Shown here one piece after another: positions 9,716 through 19,645 of a DNA stretch of 64,000 bases. Source of the stretch: Streptomyces sp. BHT-5-2 (GTDB lineage Bacteria; Actinomycetota; Actinomycetes; Streptomycetales; Streptomycetaceae). The notes under the pieces were generated by a model. That model was not told where the DNA came from. It saw only the letters and a program-made list of their open reading frames with translations, and did no database searches. The position numbers and the translations under genes were made by a program. Location of the stretch: NCBI RefSeq assembly GCF_019774615.1, contig NZ_CP081496.1, forward strand, positions 2,976,001 to 3,040,000, written 5' to 3'. Numbering within the stretch: the stretch's first letter is position 1; each line of letters starts with the position of its first letter.

Positions 9716-10714
9716 GTGACCGCACCGATCGAGACCACCGGGGCGGCTGCCGAGGCGCAGCCGGAGGCGGTGCTGCAGGGCATGGAGAGCAAGCGGATCG
9801 AGGGGCGCTCGCTCGGCCGGATCGCATGGCTGCGGTTCCGCCGCGACAAGGTCGCGATGGCGGGTGCCGTCGTTGTCATCCTCCTCATCCTGGTAGCCGC
9901 GCTCTCCCGGCCGCTGCAGCACCTGTTCGGCCTGGACCCGAACCAGCCGCACCAGGACCTGATCGACCCCAACACCACGCTCCCCAAGGGGGACTTCGGC
10001 GGGATGAGCGCCGACCACCTGCTGGGCGTGGACCCCAAGTTCGGCCGTGACCTGCTCTCCCGCATCCTGGAGGGCTCGTGGGTGTCGCTGCTGGTGGCCT
10101 TCGGCGCGACGCTGCTGTCGGTGGCCATCGGCACCGTCCTCGGCGTGGTCGCCGGCTTCTACCGCGGCCGGGTGGACGCCTTCATCAGCCGCATGATGGA
10201 CGTCTTCCTGGCGTTCCCGCTGCTGCTGTTCGCCATCGCGATCTCCGCGTCGCTGCAGGGCGGCGCGTTCGGCCTGGACGGCCTGCCGCTGCACATCTCG
10301 GTGCTGATCTTCGTGATCGGTTTCTTCAACTGGCCCTACATGGGCCGGATCGTGCGGGCCCAGACCCTGTCGCTGCGGGAGCGGGAGTTCGTCGCCGCCG
10401 CCCGCGGCCTGGGCGCCCGGGGGCCGTTCATCCTCTTCCGGGAACTCCTGCCCAACCTCGTGGGACCCGTCATCGTCTACTCGACGCTGCTGATCCCCTC
10501 CAACATCCTCTTCGAGGCGGCGCTGAGCTTCCTGGGTGTCGGCATCCAGCCACCCCAGTCGTCCTGGGGCGGCACGCTGACCCAGGCGGTCAAGTACTAC
10601 GAGGTCGACCCCCAGTACATGATCGTCCCCGGCCTCGCGATCTTCGTCACCGTGCTGGCGTTCAACCTGCTCGGTGACGGCCTGAGGGACGCGCTGGACC
10701 CGCGCAGCCGCTGA
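9716..10714 (+). CDS. oligopeptide ABC transporter permease, OppC type
   Basis: An inner-membrane permease of the Opp/Dpp dipeptide-oligopeptide uptake family. It has 332 residues: a cytoplasmic N-terminal tail, a first hydrophobic helix near residues 43-62, an extracytoplasmic loop, then the transport domain. The EAA-type coupling loop that contacts the ATPases is visible (EFVAAARGLGARGPF...ELLPN), followed by the typical ALSFLGVGI segment. GTG 9716 is the only good start. It opens a five-gene run and precedes, rather than follows, the binding-protein gene. Confidence 0.93.
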   Translation: MTAPIETTGAAAEAQPEAVLQGMESKRIEGRSLGRIAWLRFRRDKVAMAGAVVVILLILVAALSRPLQHLFGLDPNQPHQDLIDPNTTLPKGDFGGMSADHLLGVDPKFGRDLLSRILEGSWVSLLVAFGATLLSVAIGTVLGVVAGFYRGRVDAFISRMMDVFLAFPLLLFAIAISASLQGGAFGLDGLPLHISVLIFVIGFFNWPYMGRIVRAQTLSLREREFVAAARGLGARGPFILFRELLPNLVGPVIVYSTLLIPSNILFEAALSFLGVGIQPPQSSWGGTLTQAVKYYEVDPQYMIVPGLAIFVTVLAFNLLGDGLRDALDPRSR

Positions 10715-10794
10715 CCGGCCGCCGACCCCGGACACCTCACATCCTGCCGTTTCGAACTGACGTTTCTCGACGAACGAAGGGGACACCGAGCATC

Positions 10795-12543
10795 ATGCGC
10801 AGGTCACTTCCGGTCGCGACTGTCGCGGCCATCACCAGTGCGGGCCTCCTGCTGGCCGGCTGCGGCGGAAAGGGCTCCTCCGACAGCTCGGCCGGAGCCA
10901 ACGCCGCCACCAAGAGCGTCGTCAACGCCTCGGACGACAAGGGGGGCACCGTCACCTACGCGATGAGCGACGCCCCCGAGTCGTTCGACCCGGGCAACAC
11001 CTACTACGCCTTCGTCTACAACTTCAGCCGCCTGTACGCCCGTCCGCTCACCACCTTCAAGCCGGGCCCCGGCGCCAAGGGCAACGAGCTGGCCCCGGAC
11101 CTCGCCGAGTCGCTCGGCAAGTCCAGCGACGGCGGCAAGACCTGGACGTACAAGCTGCGCAAGGGCGTGAAGTTCGAGGACGGCACCCCGGTGACCTCCC
11201 AGGACGTCAAGTACGCGGTGGAGCGCAGCAACTTCGCCCGCGACGTCCTCTCGCTGGGCCCCAACTACTTCCAGCAGTTCCTGGTGGACAACGACGGCGG
11301 CTACAAGGGCCCGTACAAGGACAAGAGCAAGGAAGGGCTCAAGTCCATCGAGACGCCCGACGCCCAGACGATCGTCTTCCACCTGAAGAAGGCGTTCGCC
11401 GAGTTCGACTACCTCGTCAGCGCCCCGCAGACCGCGCCGGTCCCGCAGGCCAAGGACAAGGGCGCGGACTACACCAAGTCGGTGGTCTCCACGGGCTCGT
11501 ACAAGTTCGCGAGCTACCAGGAGGGCAAGCAGCTCACTCTGGTCCGCAACCCCCAGTGGTCCGCCGCGAACGACCCGCTGCGCAAGCAGCTGCCGGACAA
11601 GATCGTCCTCAACCTCAAGGTCGCCCAGTCGACCATCGACAAGGACCTCCAGTCCGGCAACACCCTGGTCGACATGGCCGGGCGCGGCGTGGACGGCCAG
11701 ACCCAGGCCCAGCTGCTGACCGACCCCAAGGAGAAGTCCAACACCGACAACGCGCTCGGTCAGCGCCTGGTCTACACCGCGATCAACACCAAGGTCGCGC
11801 CGTTCGACAACGTCGAGTGCCGCAAGGCCGTCGAGTACGCCGTCGACAAGAAGGCCGTGCAGACCGCGCTGGGCGGCCCGATCCGCGGTGACATCGCCTC
11901 CACGGTCCTGCCGACGGACCTCGCCGGCTACCAGAAGTTCGACCAGTACCCGCAGAAGTACGACGGGGACAACCTGGACCTGACCGAGGCCAGGGCGCAC
12001 TGGAAGAAGTGCGGCGCGGGCAACGTCACCACCACGATCCTGGCCCGCAACGACCGCCAGGACGAGATCGACGCGGCCACCTCGGTGATCGGCTCACTGA
12101 AGAAGATCGGCATCAACGCCAAGATCCAGTCGTACCCGACCAGCAAGTACTTCTCGGACTACGCCGGCGTGCCGGCGTTCGACAAGTCCAACAACGTCGG
12201 CCTGATGATGATGCAGTGGGGCGCCGACTTCCCGACCGGCTACGGCTACCTCCAGCAGATCCTGCACGGCAAGGCGATCAGCCAGTCCGGCAACAGCAAC
12301 CTCTCGCAGCTGGACGACCCCGAGATCAACAACCTCCTCGACACCGCCATCGCCAACCCCGACCAGGCGGCCCGCGAGAAGGCGTACGGGGACATCGACC
12401 GCAAGGCGATGGAGCAGGCGGCGATCGTCCCGCTGACCTACTTCAAGGTCCTGCTCTACCGCTCGCCCAAGGCCACCAACATGGTGTCCAGCTCGGCCTG
12501 GAGCGGCGAGTACGACTACCTCAACATCGGCGTCAAGAAGTAG
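10795..12543 (+). CDS. oligopeptide-binding lipoprotein
   Basis: The extracellular substrate-binding component (family 5 solute-binding protein) of the oligopeptide transporter. It has 582 residues. The signal peptide ends in the lipobox LLAGC with the lipid-bearing cysteine near residue 23, followed by a Ser/Gly/Lys linker. Family landmarks include YAMSDAPESFDPGNTYY near the mature N terminus and LRKGVKFEDGTPVTSQDVKYA. ATG 10795 follows a purine-rich GAAGGGGA. It lies 80 bases after the OppC-type gene. A strong hairpin separates it from the next permease gene, which would favour extra binding protein over membrane subunits. Confidence 0.95.
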   Translation: MRRSLPVATVAAITSAGLLLAGCGGKGSSDSSAGANAATKSVVNASDDKGGTVTYAMSDAPESFDPGNTYYAFVYNFSRLYARPLTTFKPGPGAKGNELAPDLAESLGKSSDGGKTWTYKLRKGVKFEDGTPVTSQDVKYAVERSNFARDVLSLGPNYFQQFLVDNDGGYKGPYKDKSKEGLKSIETPDAQTIVFHLKKAFAEFDYLVSAPQTAPVPQAKDKGADYTKSVVSTGSYKFASYQEGKQLTLVRNPQWSAANDPLRKQLPDKIVLNLKVAQSTIDKDLQSGNTLVDMAGRGVDGQTQAQLLTDPKEKSNTDNALGQRLVYTAINTKVAPFDNVECRKAVEYAVDKKAVQTALGGPIRGDIASTVLPTDLAGYQKFDQYPQKYDGDNLDLTEARAHWKKCGAGNVTTTILARNDRQDEIDAATSVIGSLKKIGINAKIQSYPTSKYFSDYAGVPAFDKSNNVGLMMMQWGADFPTGYGYLQQILHGKAISQSGNSNLSQLDDPEINNLLDTAIANPDQAAREKAYGDIDRKAMEQAAIVPLTYFKVLLYRSPKATNMVSSSAWSGEYDYLNIGVKK

Positions 12544-12575
12544 CAGCCCTGGAAGGCAGGTGAAGGCATTGGTGC

Positions 12576-12603
12576 CCGCGGGCCGGTCGCTCCCGGCCCG
12601 CGG
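12576..12603 (+). terminator. intercistronic hairpin after the binding-protein gene
   Basis: A perfect 11-bp stem (12576-12586 with 12593-12603, 6-base loop) lies between the binding-protein stop and the next permease start. Such hairpins often protect the upstream mRNA or partly terminate. Here it may set the ratio of binding protein to membrane subunits. Confidence 0.6.
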
Positions 12604-12621
12604 CACCGGCGCCGCATCCCC

Positions 12622-13628
<1,007 letters not shown>

Positions 13629-13632
<4 letters not shown>

Positions 13633-14708
13633 CCGACTCTTCCGAGGACAAGACCACGGCGGGCCAGGCCCCCTCCGCCTTCCTGGAGGTGCGGGACCTG
13701 AAGGTGCACTTCCCCACCGACGACGGCCTGGTGAAGTCCGTCGACGGGCTGACCTTCAGCCTGGAGAAGGGCCGGACGCTCGGCATCGTCGGCGAGTCCG
13801 GCTCCGGCAAGTCGGTGACCTCCCTGGCGATCATGGGCCTGCACCGGGCCTCCCGCCGGCAGCGCGACACGGTGCGGATGTCCGGCGAGATCCGGCTGGA
13901 CGGCCAGGACCTGGTCGCCGCCGACCCCGACGAGGTGCGCCGGCTGCGCGGCCGCCGGATGGCGATGATCTTCCAGGACCCGCTCTCCGCGCTGCACCCC
14001 TACTACACCGTCGGCAACCAGATCGTGGAGGCGTACCGCGTCCACCACGACGTCGACCGGAAGACCGCGCGCAGGCGGGCCGTCGAGATGCTGGACCGGG
14101 TCGGCATCCCGCAGCCCGACAAGCGGGTGGACGACCATCCGCACCAGTTCTCCGGCGGGATGCGGCAGCGCGCCATGATCGCGATGGCGCTGGTCAACAA
14201 CCCCGAGCTGCTGATCGCCGACGAGCCGACCACCGCGCTGGACGTCACCGTCCAGGCGCAGATCCTGGACCTGATCCGCGATCTGCAGAAGGAGTTCGGC
14301 TCGGCGGTCATCATCATCACCCACGATCTGGGCGTGGTCGCCGAACTCGCCGACGACCTGCTGGTGATGTACGGCGGACGGTGCGTCGAACGGGGCCCCT
14401 CGGACCAGGTGTTCGCCACCCCGCAGCACCCCTACACGTGGGGCCTGCTCGGCTCGATGCCGCGGATCGACCGCGACCAGACCGACCGGCTGATCCCGGT
14501 GAAGGGCTCGCCGCCCAGCCTGATCAACGTGCCGTCCGGCTGTGCCTTCAACCCCCGTTGCCCGTACGCGGACGTCCCTGAGGACGACGTCACCCGCACG
14601 GTGCGCCCCGAACTGCAGCAGGTCGACGGCCGGCACTTCTCGGCCTGCCATCTGCCGCGGGAGGAGCGGGAGCGTATCTGGACCGAAGAGATTGCGCCGA
14701 AGCTGTGA
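13629..14708 (+). CDS. oligopeptide ABC transporter ATPase, OppD type
   Basis: One of two cytoplasmic ATPases powering the transporter. It has 359 residues. Walker A GESGSGKS lies at about 55-62, followed by the Q-loop [16 protein letters not shown], signature [15 protein letters not shown] and Walker [15 protein letters not shown]. The oligopeptide-family C-terminal extension with a cysteine pattern ([12 protein letters not shown]) is present. It starts at GTG 13629, overlapping the permease stop, and its own stop overlaps the next ATPase start, so the three genes are translationally linked. Confidence 0.96.
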
Positions 14709-15889
14709 CCGAGACGAACGAGACGAACGAGACGAACGAGACGAACGAGCCGAGCGAGCCGGACGAGCTGAGCGGGACGGCTGAGCCGACCGAGACGGCC
14801 GCGGCGACCGAGAAGCCGGTGAAGTCGGTGAAGCCCGGGAAGTCCGAGGCCGCCGGCGAACCGCTGCTGCGGGTCCGCGGTCTGGTCCGGCACTTCCCGA
14901 TCACCAAGGGCCTGCTCAAGCGCAAGGTCGGCGCCGTCCAGGCGGTCGACGGGATCGACTTCGAGGTCTTCCCCGGCGAGACGCTGGGCGTCGTCGGCGA
15001 GTCCGGCTGCGGCAAGTCGACCATGGGCCGGCTGATCACCCGGCTCGACGAACCGACCGGCGGCACCGTCGAGTTCGAGGGCCGGGACATCACCCACCTC
15101 TCACCCGGCCGGCTGCGCCCGTTGCGCCGCGACGTCCAGATGATCTTCCAGGACCCGTACGGTTCGCTGAACCCGCGGCACACCATCGGCGGGATCGTCT
15201 CCACCCCCTTCCGGCTCCAGGGCGTCGAGCCCGAGGGCGGGGTCAAGAAGGAGGTGCAGCGGCTGCTGGAGCTGGTGGGCCTGAGTCCGGAGCACTACAA
15301 CCGCTATCCGCACGAGTTCTCCGGCGGCCAGCGCCAGCGCATCGGCATCGCCCGGGCGCTGGCCCTCAAGCCCAAGCTGGTGGTCGCCGACGAGCCGGTC
15401 TCCGCCCTGGACGTCTCCATCCAGGCCCAGGTCGTCAACCTCATGGACGACCTCCAGGAGGAGCTGGGCCTGACCTACGTCATCATCGCCCACGACCTCT
15501 CGGTCATCCGGCACGTCTCGGACCGGATCGCGGTGATGTACCTCGGCAAGATCGTCGAACTGGCCGACCGGGACGCGCTGTACGCCGCGCCGCTGCACCC
15601 GTACACCAAGGCGCTGCTCTCGGCCGTACCAGTGCCCGACCCCCGGCGGCGCACCCAGCGTGACCGGATCCTGCTCAAGGGCGACGTGCCCTCGCCGATC
15701 GACCCGCCGTCCGGCTGCCGGTTCCGCACCCGCTGCTGGAAGGCGACCGAGGAGTGCGCCACCACCGAACCGCCGCTGGTCCAGCTGCGGACTGGGCACC
15801 AGGTGGCCTGCCACCACCCCGAGGCGGCGGCGGACAACGACCCTTCGGCAGGCGTGAGTTCGGAAGGCCAGGCATCAACTGGCCAGTGA
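14705..15889 (+). CDS. oligopeptide ABC transporter ATPase, OppF type
   Basis: The partner ATPase of the transporter, 394 residues. Walker [10 protein letters not shown], signature [15 protein letters not shown], Walker [16 protein letters not shown] and the C-terminal cysteine extension [12 protein letters not shown] are intact. It has an unusual acidic, low-complexity N-terminal extension of about 55 residues, built from a 9-bp tandem repeat (ACGAACGAG) that encodes repeated Asn-Glu-Thr. The ABC fold starts only after it. GTG 14705 overlaps the previous stop codon. Confidence 0.95.
   Translation: MTETNETNETNETNEPSEPDELSGTAEPTETAAATEKPVKSVKPGKSEAAGEPLLRVRGLVRHFPITKGLLKRKVGAVQAVDGIDFEVFPGETLGVVGESGCGKSTMGRLITRLDEPTGGTVEFEGRDITHLSPGRLRPLRRDVQMIFQDPYGSLNPRHTIGGIVSTPFRLQGVEPEGGVKKEVQRLLELVGLSPEHYNRYPHEFSGGQRQRIGIARALALKPKLVVADEPVSALDVSIQAQVVNLMDDLQEELGLTYVIIAHDLSVIRHVSDRIAVMYLGKIVELADRDALYAAPLHPYTKALLSAVPVPDPRRRTQRDRILLKGDVPSPIDPPSGCRFRTRCWKATEECATTEPPLVQLRTGHQVACHHPEAAADNDPSAGVSSEGQASTGQ
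14711..14750 (+). repeat. 9-bp tandem repeat inside the OppF-type gene
   Basis: About four copies of GAGACGAAC encode Glu-Thr-Asn units at the start of the protein. Being a multiple of three, copy-number change would keep the frame and only alter the length of the N-terminal tail. Confidence 0.8.
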
Positions 15890-15945
15890 CACCTGACGAC
15901 TTGGTAAAGTCGCTGGTGGAATGGGGCGGGAGAGTGCAGAGTCGG

Positions 15946-15970
15946 CGCGGATGTTGTCCTCGCATCCGCG
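15946..15970. promoter_or_regulatory. inverted repeat before the M1 peptidase gene
   Basis: CGCGGATG (15946-15953) and CATCCGCG (15963-15970) form a perfect 8-bp inverted repeat with a 9-base spacer, 18 bases before the peptidase start. It could be an operator or a leader hairpin; the function is not shown. Confidence 0.4.
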
Positions 15971-15988
15971 TAACCGAAAGGACGGCTC

Positions 15989-17398
15989 ATGGCGCTCTCC
16001 CGTTCTGCGCTTCGCTCCTCCCGCTGGCTCGCCCTGGCCACCGCGGTGGCCTCGGCCGCCACCATCGCCGCGGCCCCCGCGGCCAGGCCGGGCGCCCCCG
16101 GCATCGGTGACCCCTACTTCCCCCGACTGGGCAACGGCGGCTACCGGCCCCTCCACTACGACCTCGGCGTCAGCTACCACCCCGACTCCGGCCGGCTCGA
16201 CGGCCGGACGACCGTGACCGCCCGGGCCACCCAGGACCTCTCCGCCTTCGACCTGGACCTCCAGAAGCTGACCGTGGACCAAGTCCTGGTCGACGGCCAC
16301 CGCGCCGGCTTCTCCAGAACGGGCGACGAACTCGTCGTCCGCCCGGGCCGTTCGCTCGCCCGCGGCGAGCGCTTCACGGTCACCGTCGTCTATCACGGCG
16401 TCCCCCAGCCGCTCAGCGGCCCGATCGTCTTCGGTTCGAAGTACGGCTGGATGAAGACCAAGGACGGGGTGTTCGTCGCCTGCGAGCCCAACGCCGCCTC
16501 GACGTGGTTCCCCTCCAGCGACCACCCGGACGAGAAGGCCACCTACGACATCCGCATCGACGCCCCCAAGGGTCTGACCGGGGTCTCCAACGGGCGGCTG
16601 GTCGGCACCGGCGAGCACGGCGGCCGGGCGTGGTTCCACTGGCGCGAGAACCGCCCGATGGCGCCGTACCTGGCGACCGCCACCATCGGGAAGTTCGACG
16701 TGCGCACCGGCACCACCCCCGGCGGCACCCCGATCTACGTCGCCACCGACCCGACCCTGCCCACCGGCAAGGTCGACGTCTACGGCGTCACCGCGGCGGC
16801 CACCGACTACTGGTCGAAGGTCTTCGGTCCCTACCCGTTCGAGGAGACCGGCGCGATCGTCGACGACATGCCGGAGGCCGGCTTCTCCCTGGAGGTGCAG
16901 TCCAAGCCGGCCTACTCCGCGGTCCGCAACGAGACCACCATCGTCCACGAGCTGGCCCACCAGTGGTTCGGCGACTCGGTCTCGGTCCGGCAGTGGAAGG
17001 ACATCTGGCTCAACGAGGGCTTCGCCACCTACGCCCAGTGGCTGTGGGCCGAGCACAAGGGCACCGCCACCGCCCACGACGCCTTCCGCAAGGCGTACCA
17101 GGGCATACCGGCCGACGACGCCTTCTGGAAGATCAAGGTCTCCGACCCGAAGCGGGACACCATGTTCTCCGGCGCGGTCTACGAGCGCGGCGCGATGACC
17201 CTCCAGGCGCTGCGCGAACGCATCGGCGACAAGGCGTTCTTCCAGCTGCTGCCCACCTGGACCGCGCAGCACCGCTACGGCAACGCGGACACCGCCCAGT
17301 TCATCGCGCTCGCCGAGAAGGTCTCCGGCAAGCGGCTGGGCGACCTCTTCCACACCTGGCTGGACACCCCGAGCCGGCCCGCACTGCCGGGCAAGTGA
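15989..17398 (+). CDS. secreted M1-family zinc metallopeptidase
   Basis: A 469-residue exported aminopeptidase-like enzyme. An N-terminal signal peptide with a basic start, hydrophobic core and AAPA-type cleavage region is visible in the first 35 residues. The zinc site HELAHQWFGDSV begins at His320, and the third ligand is the Glu of the WLNEGFATY segment. The protein has the M1 N-terminal beta domain and catalytic domain but lacks the long C-terminal domain of cytosolic PepN, matching the short secreted actinobacterial group. Start ATG 15989 follows GAAAGGA. It may supply peptides to the neighbouring oligopeptide transporter (inference). Confidence 0.93.
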   Translation: MALSRSALRSSRWLALATAVASAATIAAAPAARPGAPGIGDPYFPRLGNGGYRPLHYDLGVSYHPDSGRLDGRTTVTARATQDLSAFDLDLQKLTVDQVLVDGHRAGFSRTGDELVVRPGRSLARGERFTVTVVYHGVPQPLSGPIVFGSKYGWMKTKDGVFVACEPNAASTWFPSSDHPDEKATYDIRIDAPKGLTGVSNGRLVGTGEHGGRAWFHWRENRPMAPYLATATIGKFDVRTGTTPGGTPIYVATDPTLPTGKVDVYGVTAAATDYWSKVFGPYPFEETGAIVDDMPEAGFSLEVQSKPAYSAVRNETTIVHELAHQWFGDSVSVRQWKDIWLNEGFATYAQWLWAEHKGTATAHDAFRKAYQGIPADDAFWKIKVSDPKRDTMFSGAVYERGAMTLQALRERIGDKAFFQLLPTWTAQHRYGNADTAQFIALAEKVSGKRLGDLFHTWLDTPSRPALPGK

Positions 17399-17420
17399 CC
17401 GGCCGGACGCCGGGCCGGCG

Positions 17421-18065
17421 CTAGCCCTGGCCGGCGTCGGCGCCCTTCCGGCGCCGGTCGCGCAGCTGCTGCGGCCGCGGCAGGTGCAGCCCCAGGTAGA
17501 GCGCGCCCATCCGGAGTGCGAACACCAACCCCGCCGAGACCACTGCGGCGGGGTTGGCCCCGGCCCCGAGGCGGTCCATCAGCAGGTAGCAGCAGGCCCC
17601 GGCCAGCGCCGCGATGGCGTAGACGTCCTCGCGCAGCAGCAGCGGCGGGAACTCCCCGCACAGCACGTCGCGCAGGACCTCGCCGGCCACGCCCGTCAGC
17701 ACCGCCAGGATGATCACCGCCAGCGGGGTGGCGCCCGCCGAGATCGCCGCCCGGGCCCCGATCACCGTGACCACGGACAGCCCGACGGCGTCCGCCACCA
17801 GCAGCGACTTCCGCGGCAGCAACCAGAAGCGCAGATAGAGGATGGTGCCCACGCCGACGCAGATGATCACCGTCAGCAGCACCCAGTCGTGCGTCCAGTA
17901 CAGCGGCCGCCGGTCCAGGATCAGATCGCGCAGCGTGCCGCCGGAGATGGACGCGGCGAACGCGAGCACCAGACCGCCGAACGGATCCATGTTGGCGCGG
18001 TAGGCCGCCAGCACGCCGCTCGCGGCGAAGGCCGCGACCCCGACCAGGTAGAGCACATGAAGCAT
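17421..18065 (-). CDS. TRIC-type cation channel family membrane protein (UPF0126)
   Basis: A 214-residue integral membrane protein made of two repeats of three helices plus a final helix. The repeat signature is visible twice: DPFGGLVLAFAASISGGTLRDLILD and, in the second half, GVAGEVLRDVLCGEFPPLLL. This is the bacterial homologue group of trimeric intracellular cation channels. The start is ATG 18065, since the longer frame reads into the upstream promoter region. It is convergent with the M1 peptidase gene (22 bases between stops). Ion specificity is not evident. Confidence 0.88.
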   Translation of the reverse strand: MLHVLYLVGVAAFAASGVLAAYRANMDPFGGLVLAFAASISGGTLRDLILDRRPLYWTHDWVLLTVIICVGVGTILYLRFWLLPRKSLLVADAVGLSVVTVIGARAAISAGATPLAVIILAVLTGVAGEVLRDVLCGEFPPLLLREDVYAIAALAGACCYLLMDRLGAGANPAAVVSAGLVFALRMGALYLGLHLPRPQQLRDRRRKGADAGQG

Positions 18066-18142
18066 GCGGTCATGATGACAGCCGCGGAACCGGGCCCTCC
18101 GGCCGAGCTCCCCGCATGCGTCCGTCCGTTCCTTGAAACCGA

Positions 18143-18174
18143 CACTACCGGTCGGTAATAAAGCCGTGTAGCGT
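18143..18174 (+). promoter_or_regulatory. promoter and TetR-like operator of the thioesterase gene
   Basis: TAGCGT (18169-18174) is a -10-like hexamer ending 6 bases before the ATG, so transcription could begin at the ATG itself. Just upstream, CTACCGGTCGGTAAT within ACCGACACTACCGGTCGGT forms an ACCGAC/GTCGGT imperfect palindrome of the kind bound by TetR-family repressors. No such regulator lies next door. Confidence 0.45.
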
Positions 18175-18180
18175 GCCGCC

Positions 18181-19029
18181 ATGGCAACGGCGACCGTAGG
18201 AAACAGCGAGTTCGACCGCGACACCGCGGTCACCCGGCGCGCCCCGGGCGTCTACGACGCCCACCTCTCCGCGGGCTGGACGATCATTAACGCCGTCAAC
18301 GGCGGCTACCTCCTCGCCCTGGTCGGCCGCGCCCTCGGCGACGCCCTGCCGCACTCGGACCCGCTCACCGTCACCGCGCACTACCTGACGGCCTCCGCGC
18401 CCGGCCCCGCCGTCGTCCGCACCGAGGCGGTGCGCACCGGCCGCACCCTCTCGACCGGCACCGCCCGCCTGGTCCAGTTCGCCGACGACGGCACCGAGGT
18501 CGAGCGGATCCGGGTGCTGGCCACCTACGGCGACCTCGCCGCCCTCCCCGACGACGTCCGCACCACCGCCAAGCCCCCGGCCATTCCGCCCTACGAGCAC
18601 TGCCCGGGCCCGGACAGCGCCCCCGGCGACCGGCCGGCCATCCCCGGCAGCACCGCGATCGCCGGGCGCCTGGACCTCCGGCTCGACCCGGCGACGGTCG
18701 GCTGGGCGGTGGGCGCCCCGTCCGGCAACGGCGAGATGCGCGGCTGGTTCGGCCTGGCCGACGGCCGCGACCCCGACCCGCTCTCCCTCCTCCTGACGGT
18801 CGACGCGCTGCCGCCCACCGCCTTCGAAATGGGCCTGCGCGGCTGGGTCCCCACCGTCGAGCTGACCTGCCACGTCCGGCACCGCCCGGCCCCCGGCCCG
18901 CTCCGGGTGGCCATCACCACCCGCAATCTGGCCGGCGGCTTCCTGGAGGAGGACGCCGAGGTCTGGGACTCCGCCGACCGCCTCGTGGCCCAGTCCCGCC
19001 AACTGGCCCGCACGGTCCTGGCACCGTAG
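18181..19029 (+). CDS. thioesterase family protein (double hotdog)
   Basis: A 282-residue cytoplasmic protein with an N-terminal hotdog domain (NAVNGGYLLALVGRAL, then LTVTAHYLTASAPGP) and a second hotdog-like half (GWVPTVELTCHVRHRPAPGPL), the layout of TesB-like acyl-CoA thioesterases. The conserved NGGY segment marks the helix entering the active-site region. ATG 18181 has no Shine-Dalgarno sequence and sits directly behind a -10-like hexamer, so the mRNA may be leaderless. The natural acyl-CoA substrate is unknown. Confidence 0.82.
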   Translation: MATATVGNSEFDRDTAVTRRAPGVYDAHLSAGWTIINAVNGGYLLALVGRALGDALPHSDPLTVTAHYLTASAPGPAVVRTEAVRTGRTLSTGTARLVQFADDGTEVERIRVLATYGDLAALPDDVRTTAKPPAIPPYEHCPGPDSAPGDRPAIPGSTAIAGRLDLRLDPATVGWAVGAPSGNGEMRGWFGLADGRDPDPLSLLLTVDALPPTAFEMGLRGWVPTVELTCHVRHRPAPGPLRVAITTRNLAGGFLEEDAEVWDSADRLVAQSRQLARTVLAP

Positions 19030-19206
19030 GGCCCGCCGCGACGCCGCCGCCTGCCGGCCGCTGTCCGAAGGCGCCCGGGAGATCTCCGGCCGGGCCCGCG
19101 GATCCGGTCGCGCCCGCCGCGCGAACTCCCGCAGCACCACGGCCGGTTCGCCCGGTGCGTCCTCCTGCACCGGCACGGTGGCCTCCCGTAGCGCCCGGCC
19201 GCCTCG

Positions 19207-19287
19207 TGGGAGGTCGGCTCGTGCGGTCGACGTGGACGACGGTGATCGTGACGGTGGAGTCGTTGATCAGTTGATCTCGTAGCTCAC
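19207..19287 (-). pseudogene. remnant of a RelE/ParE-type toxin gene
   Basis: A GTG at 19287 overlaps the ancestral antitoxin stop (GTGA) and begins V-S-Y-E-I-N, the usual N terminus of a RelE-type toxin, then stops at 19267-19269. In another frame, from 19270 onward, LINDSTVTITVVHVDRT is the typical C-terminal strand of the same toxin family. The roughly 60 central residues are missing. The short repeat GATCAAC (GATCAACTGATCAACG) lies at the junction, consistent with deletion between direct repeats. No functional toxin can be made. Confidence 0.7.
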
Positions 19288-19536
19288 TCGTGCCCCAGGC
19301 CGAGGCGGGCGCGCTTGGTGATGCGGCACGGTGCGGGCGGTGCCGGCGGCCTCCCGGGCGAGGTACTCGGAGAGTGCGAGAGCGTCTTCGAGGTCCGCCG
19401 GCTCCTGGGGGTTCATCAACACTGCGGCGGGCTGGCCGCGATCGGTGATGGTGATGCGCTCGCGGGCGAGCGCGGTCCGGCGGACGAGCGAGCCGAAGTC
19501 GGCCCGCGCCTCTGTCGTCGCGTAGGTGTCGGCCAT
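19267..19536 (-). CDS. Phd/YefM-type antitoxin with frameshifted C terminus
   Basis: The first about 70 residues are a normal Phd/YefM antitoxin: DNA-binding segment EARADFGSLVRRTALARERITITDRGQPAAVLMNPQE followed by ADLEDALALSEYL. The C-terminal end is out of register. In a neighbouring frame the DNA encodes KRARLGLGHE and a stop, the usual antitoxin ending, placed exactly to overlap the toxin start. A small indel near residue 79 therefore moved the frame, which now runs on to read RVSYEIN from the toxin remnant. DNA binding may survive. The toxin it should neutralise is deleted. Confidence 0.75.
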   Translation of the reverse strand: MADTYATTEARADFGSLVRRTALARERITITDRGQPAAVLMNPQEPADLEDALALSEYLAREAAGTARTVPHHQARPPRPGARVSYEIN

Positions 19537-19630
19537 GCACAGAAGTGTGCGGTTCTGTCGATTCCTCTCGCCAGAGCGTGCGCCCCGGCAAGTGCGCCCC
19601 CGCGCGGGGCACGCGCCCCGGAGTGGCTCG

Positions 19631-19636
19631 TAGAAT
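19631..19636 (+). promoter_or_regulatory. -10 element close to the cysteine desulfurase start
   Basis: TAGAAT lies 9 bases before ATG 19646 with no ribosome site between. The transcript would carry no leader or only a few bases. Confidence 0.4.
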
Positions 19637-19645
19637 CAGCGCACC

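Noticed and set aside
8510..10786. 758-codon minus-strand frame across the SseB-like and OppC-type genes
   Set aside because: Antiparallel to two clear genes, with Arg/Gly/Asp-rich low-complexity translation; typical high-GC shadow.
18145..19176. Minus-strand frame opposite the thioesterase that could extend the toxin remnant
   Set aside because: Its composition matches a shadow frame, and no toxin-like motif occurs beyond HVDRT at about 19207.
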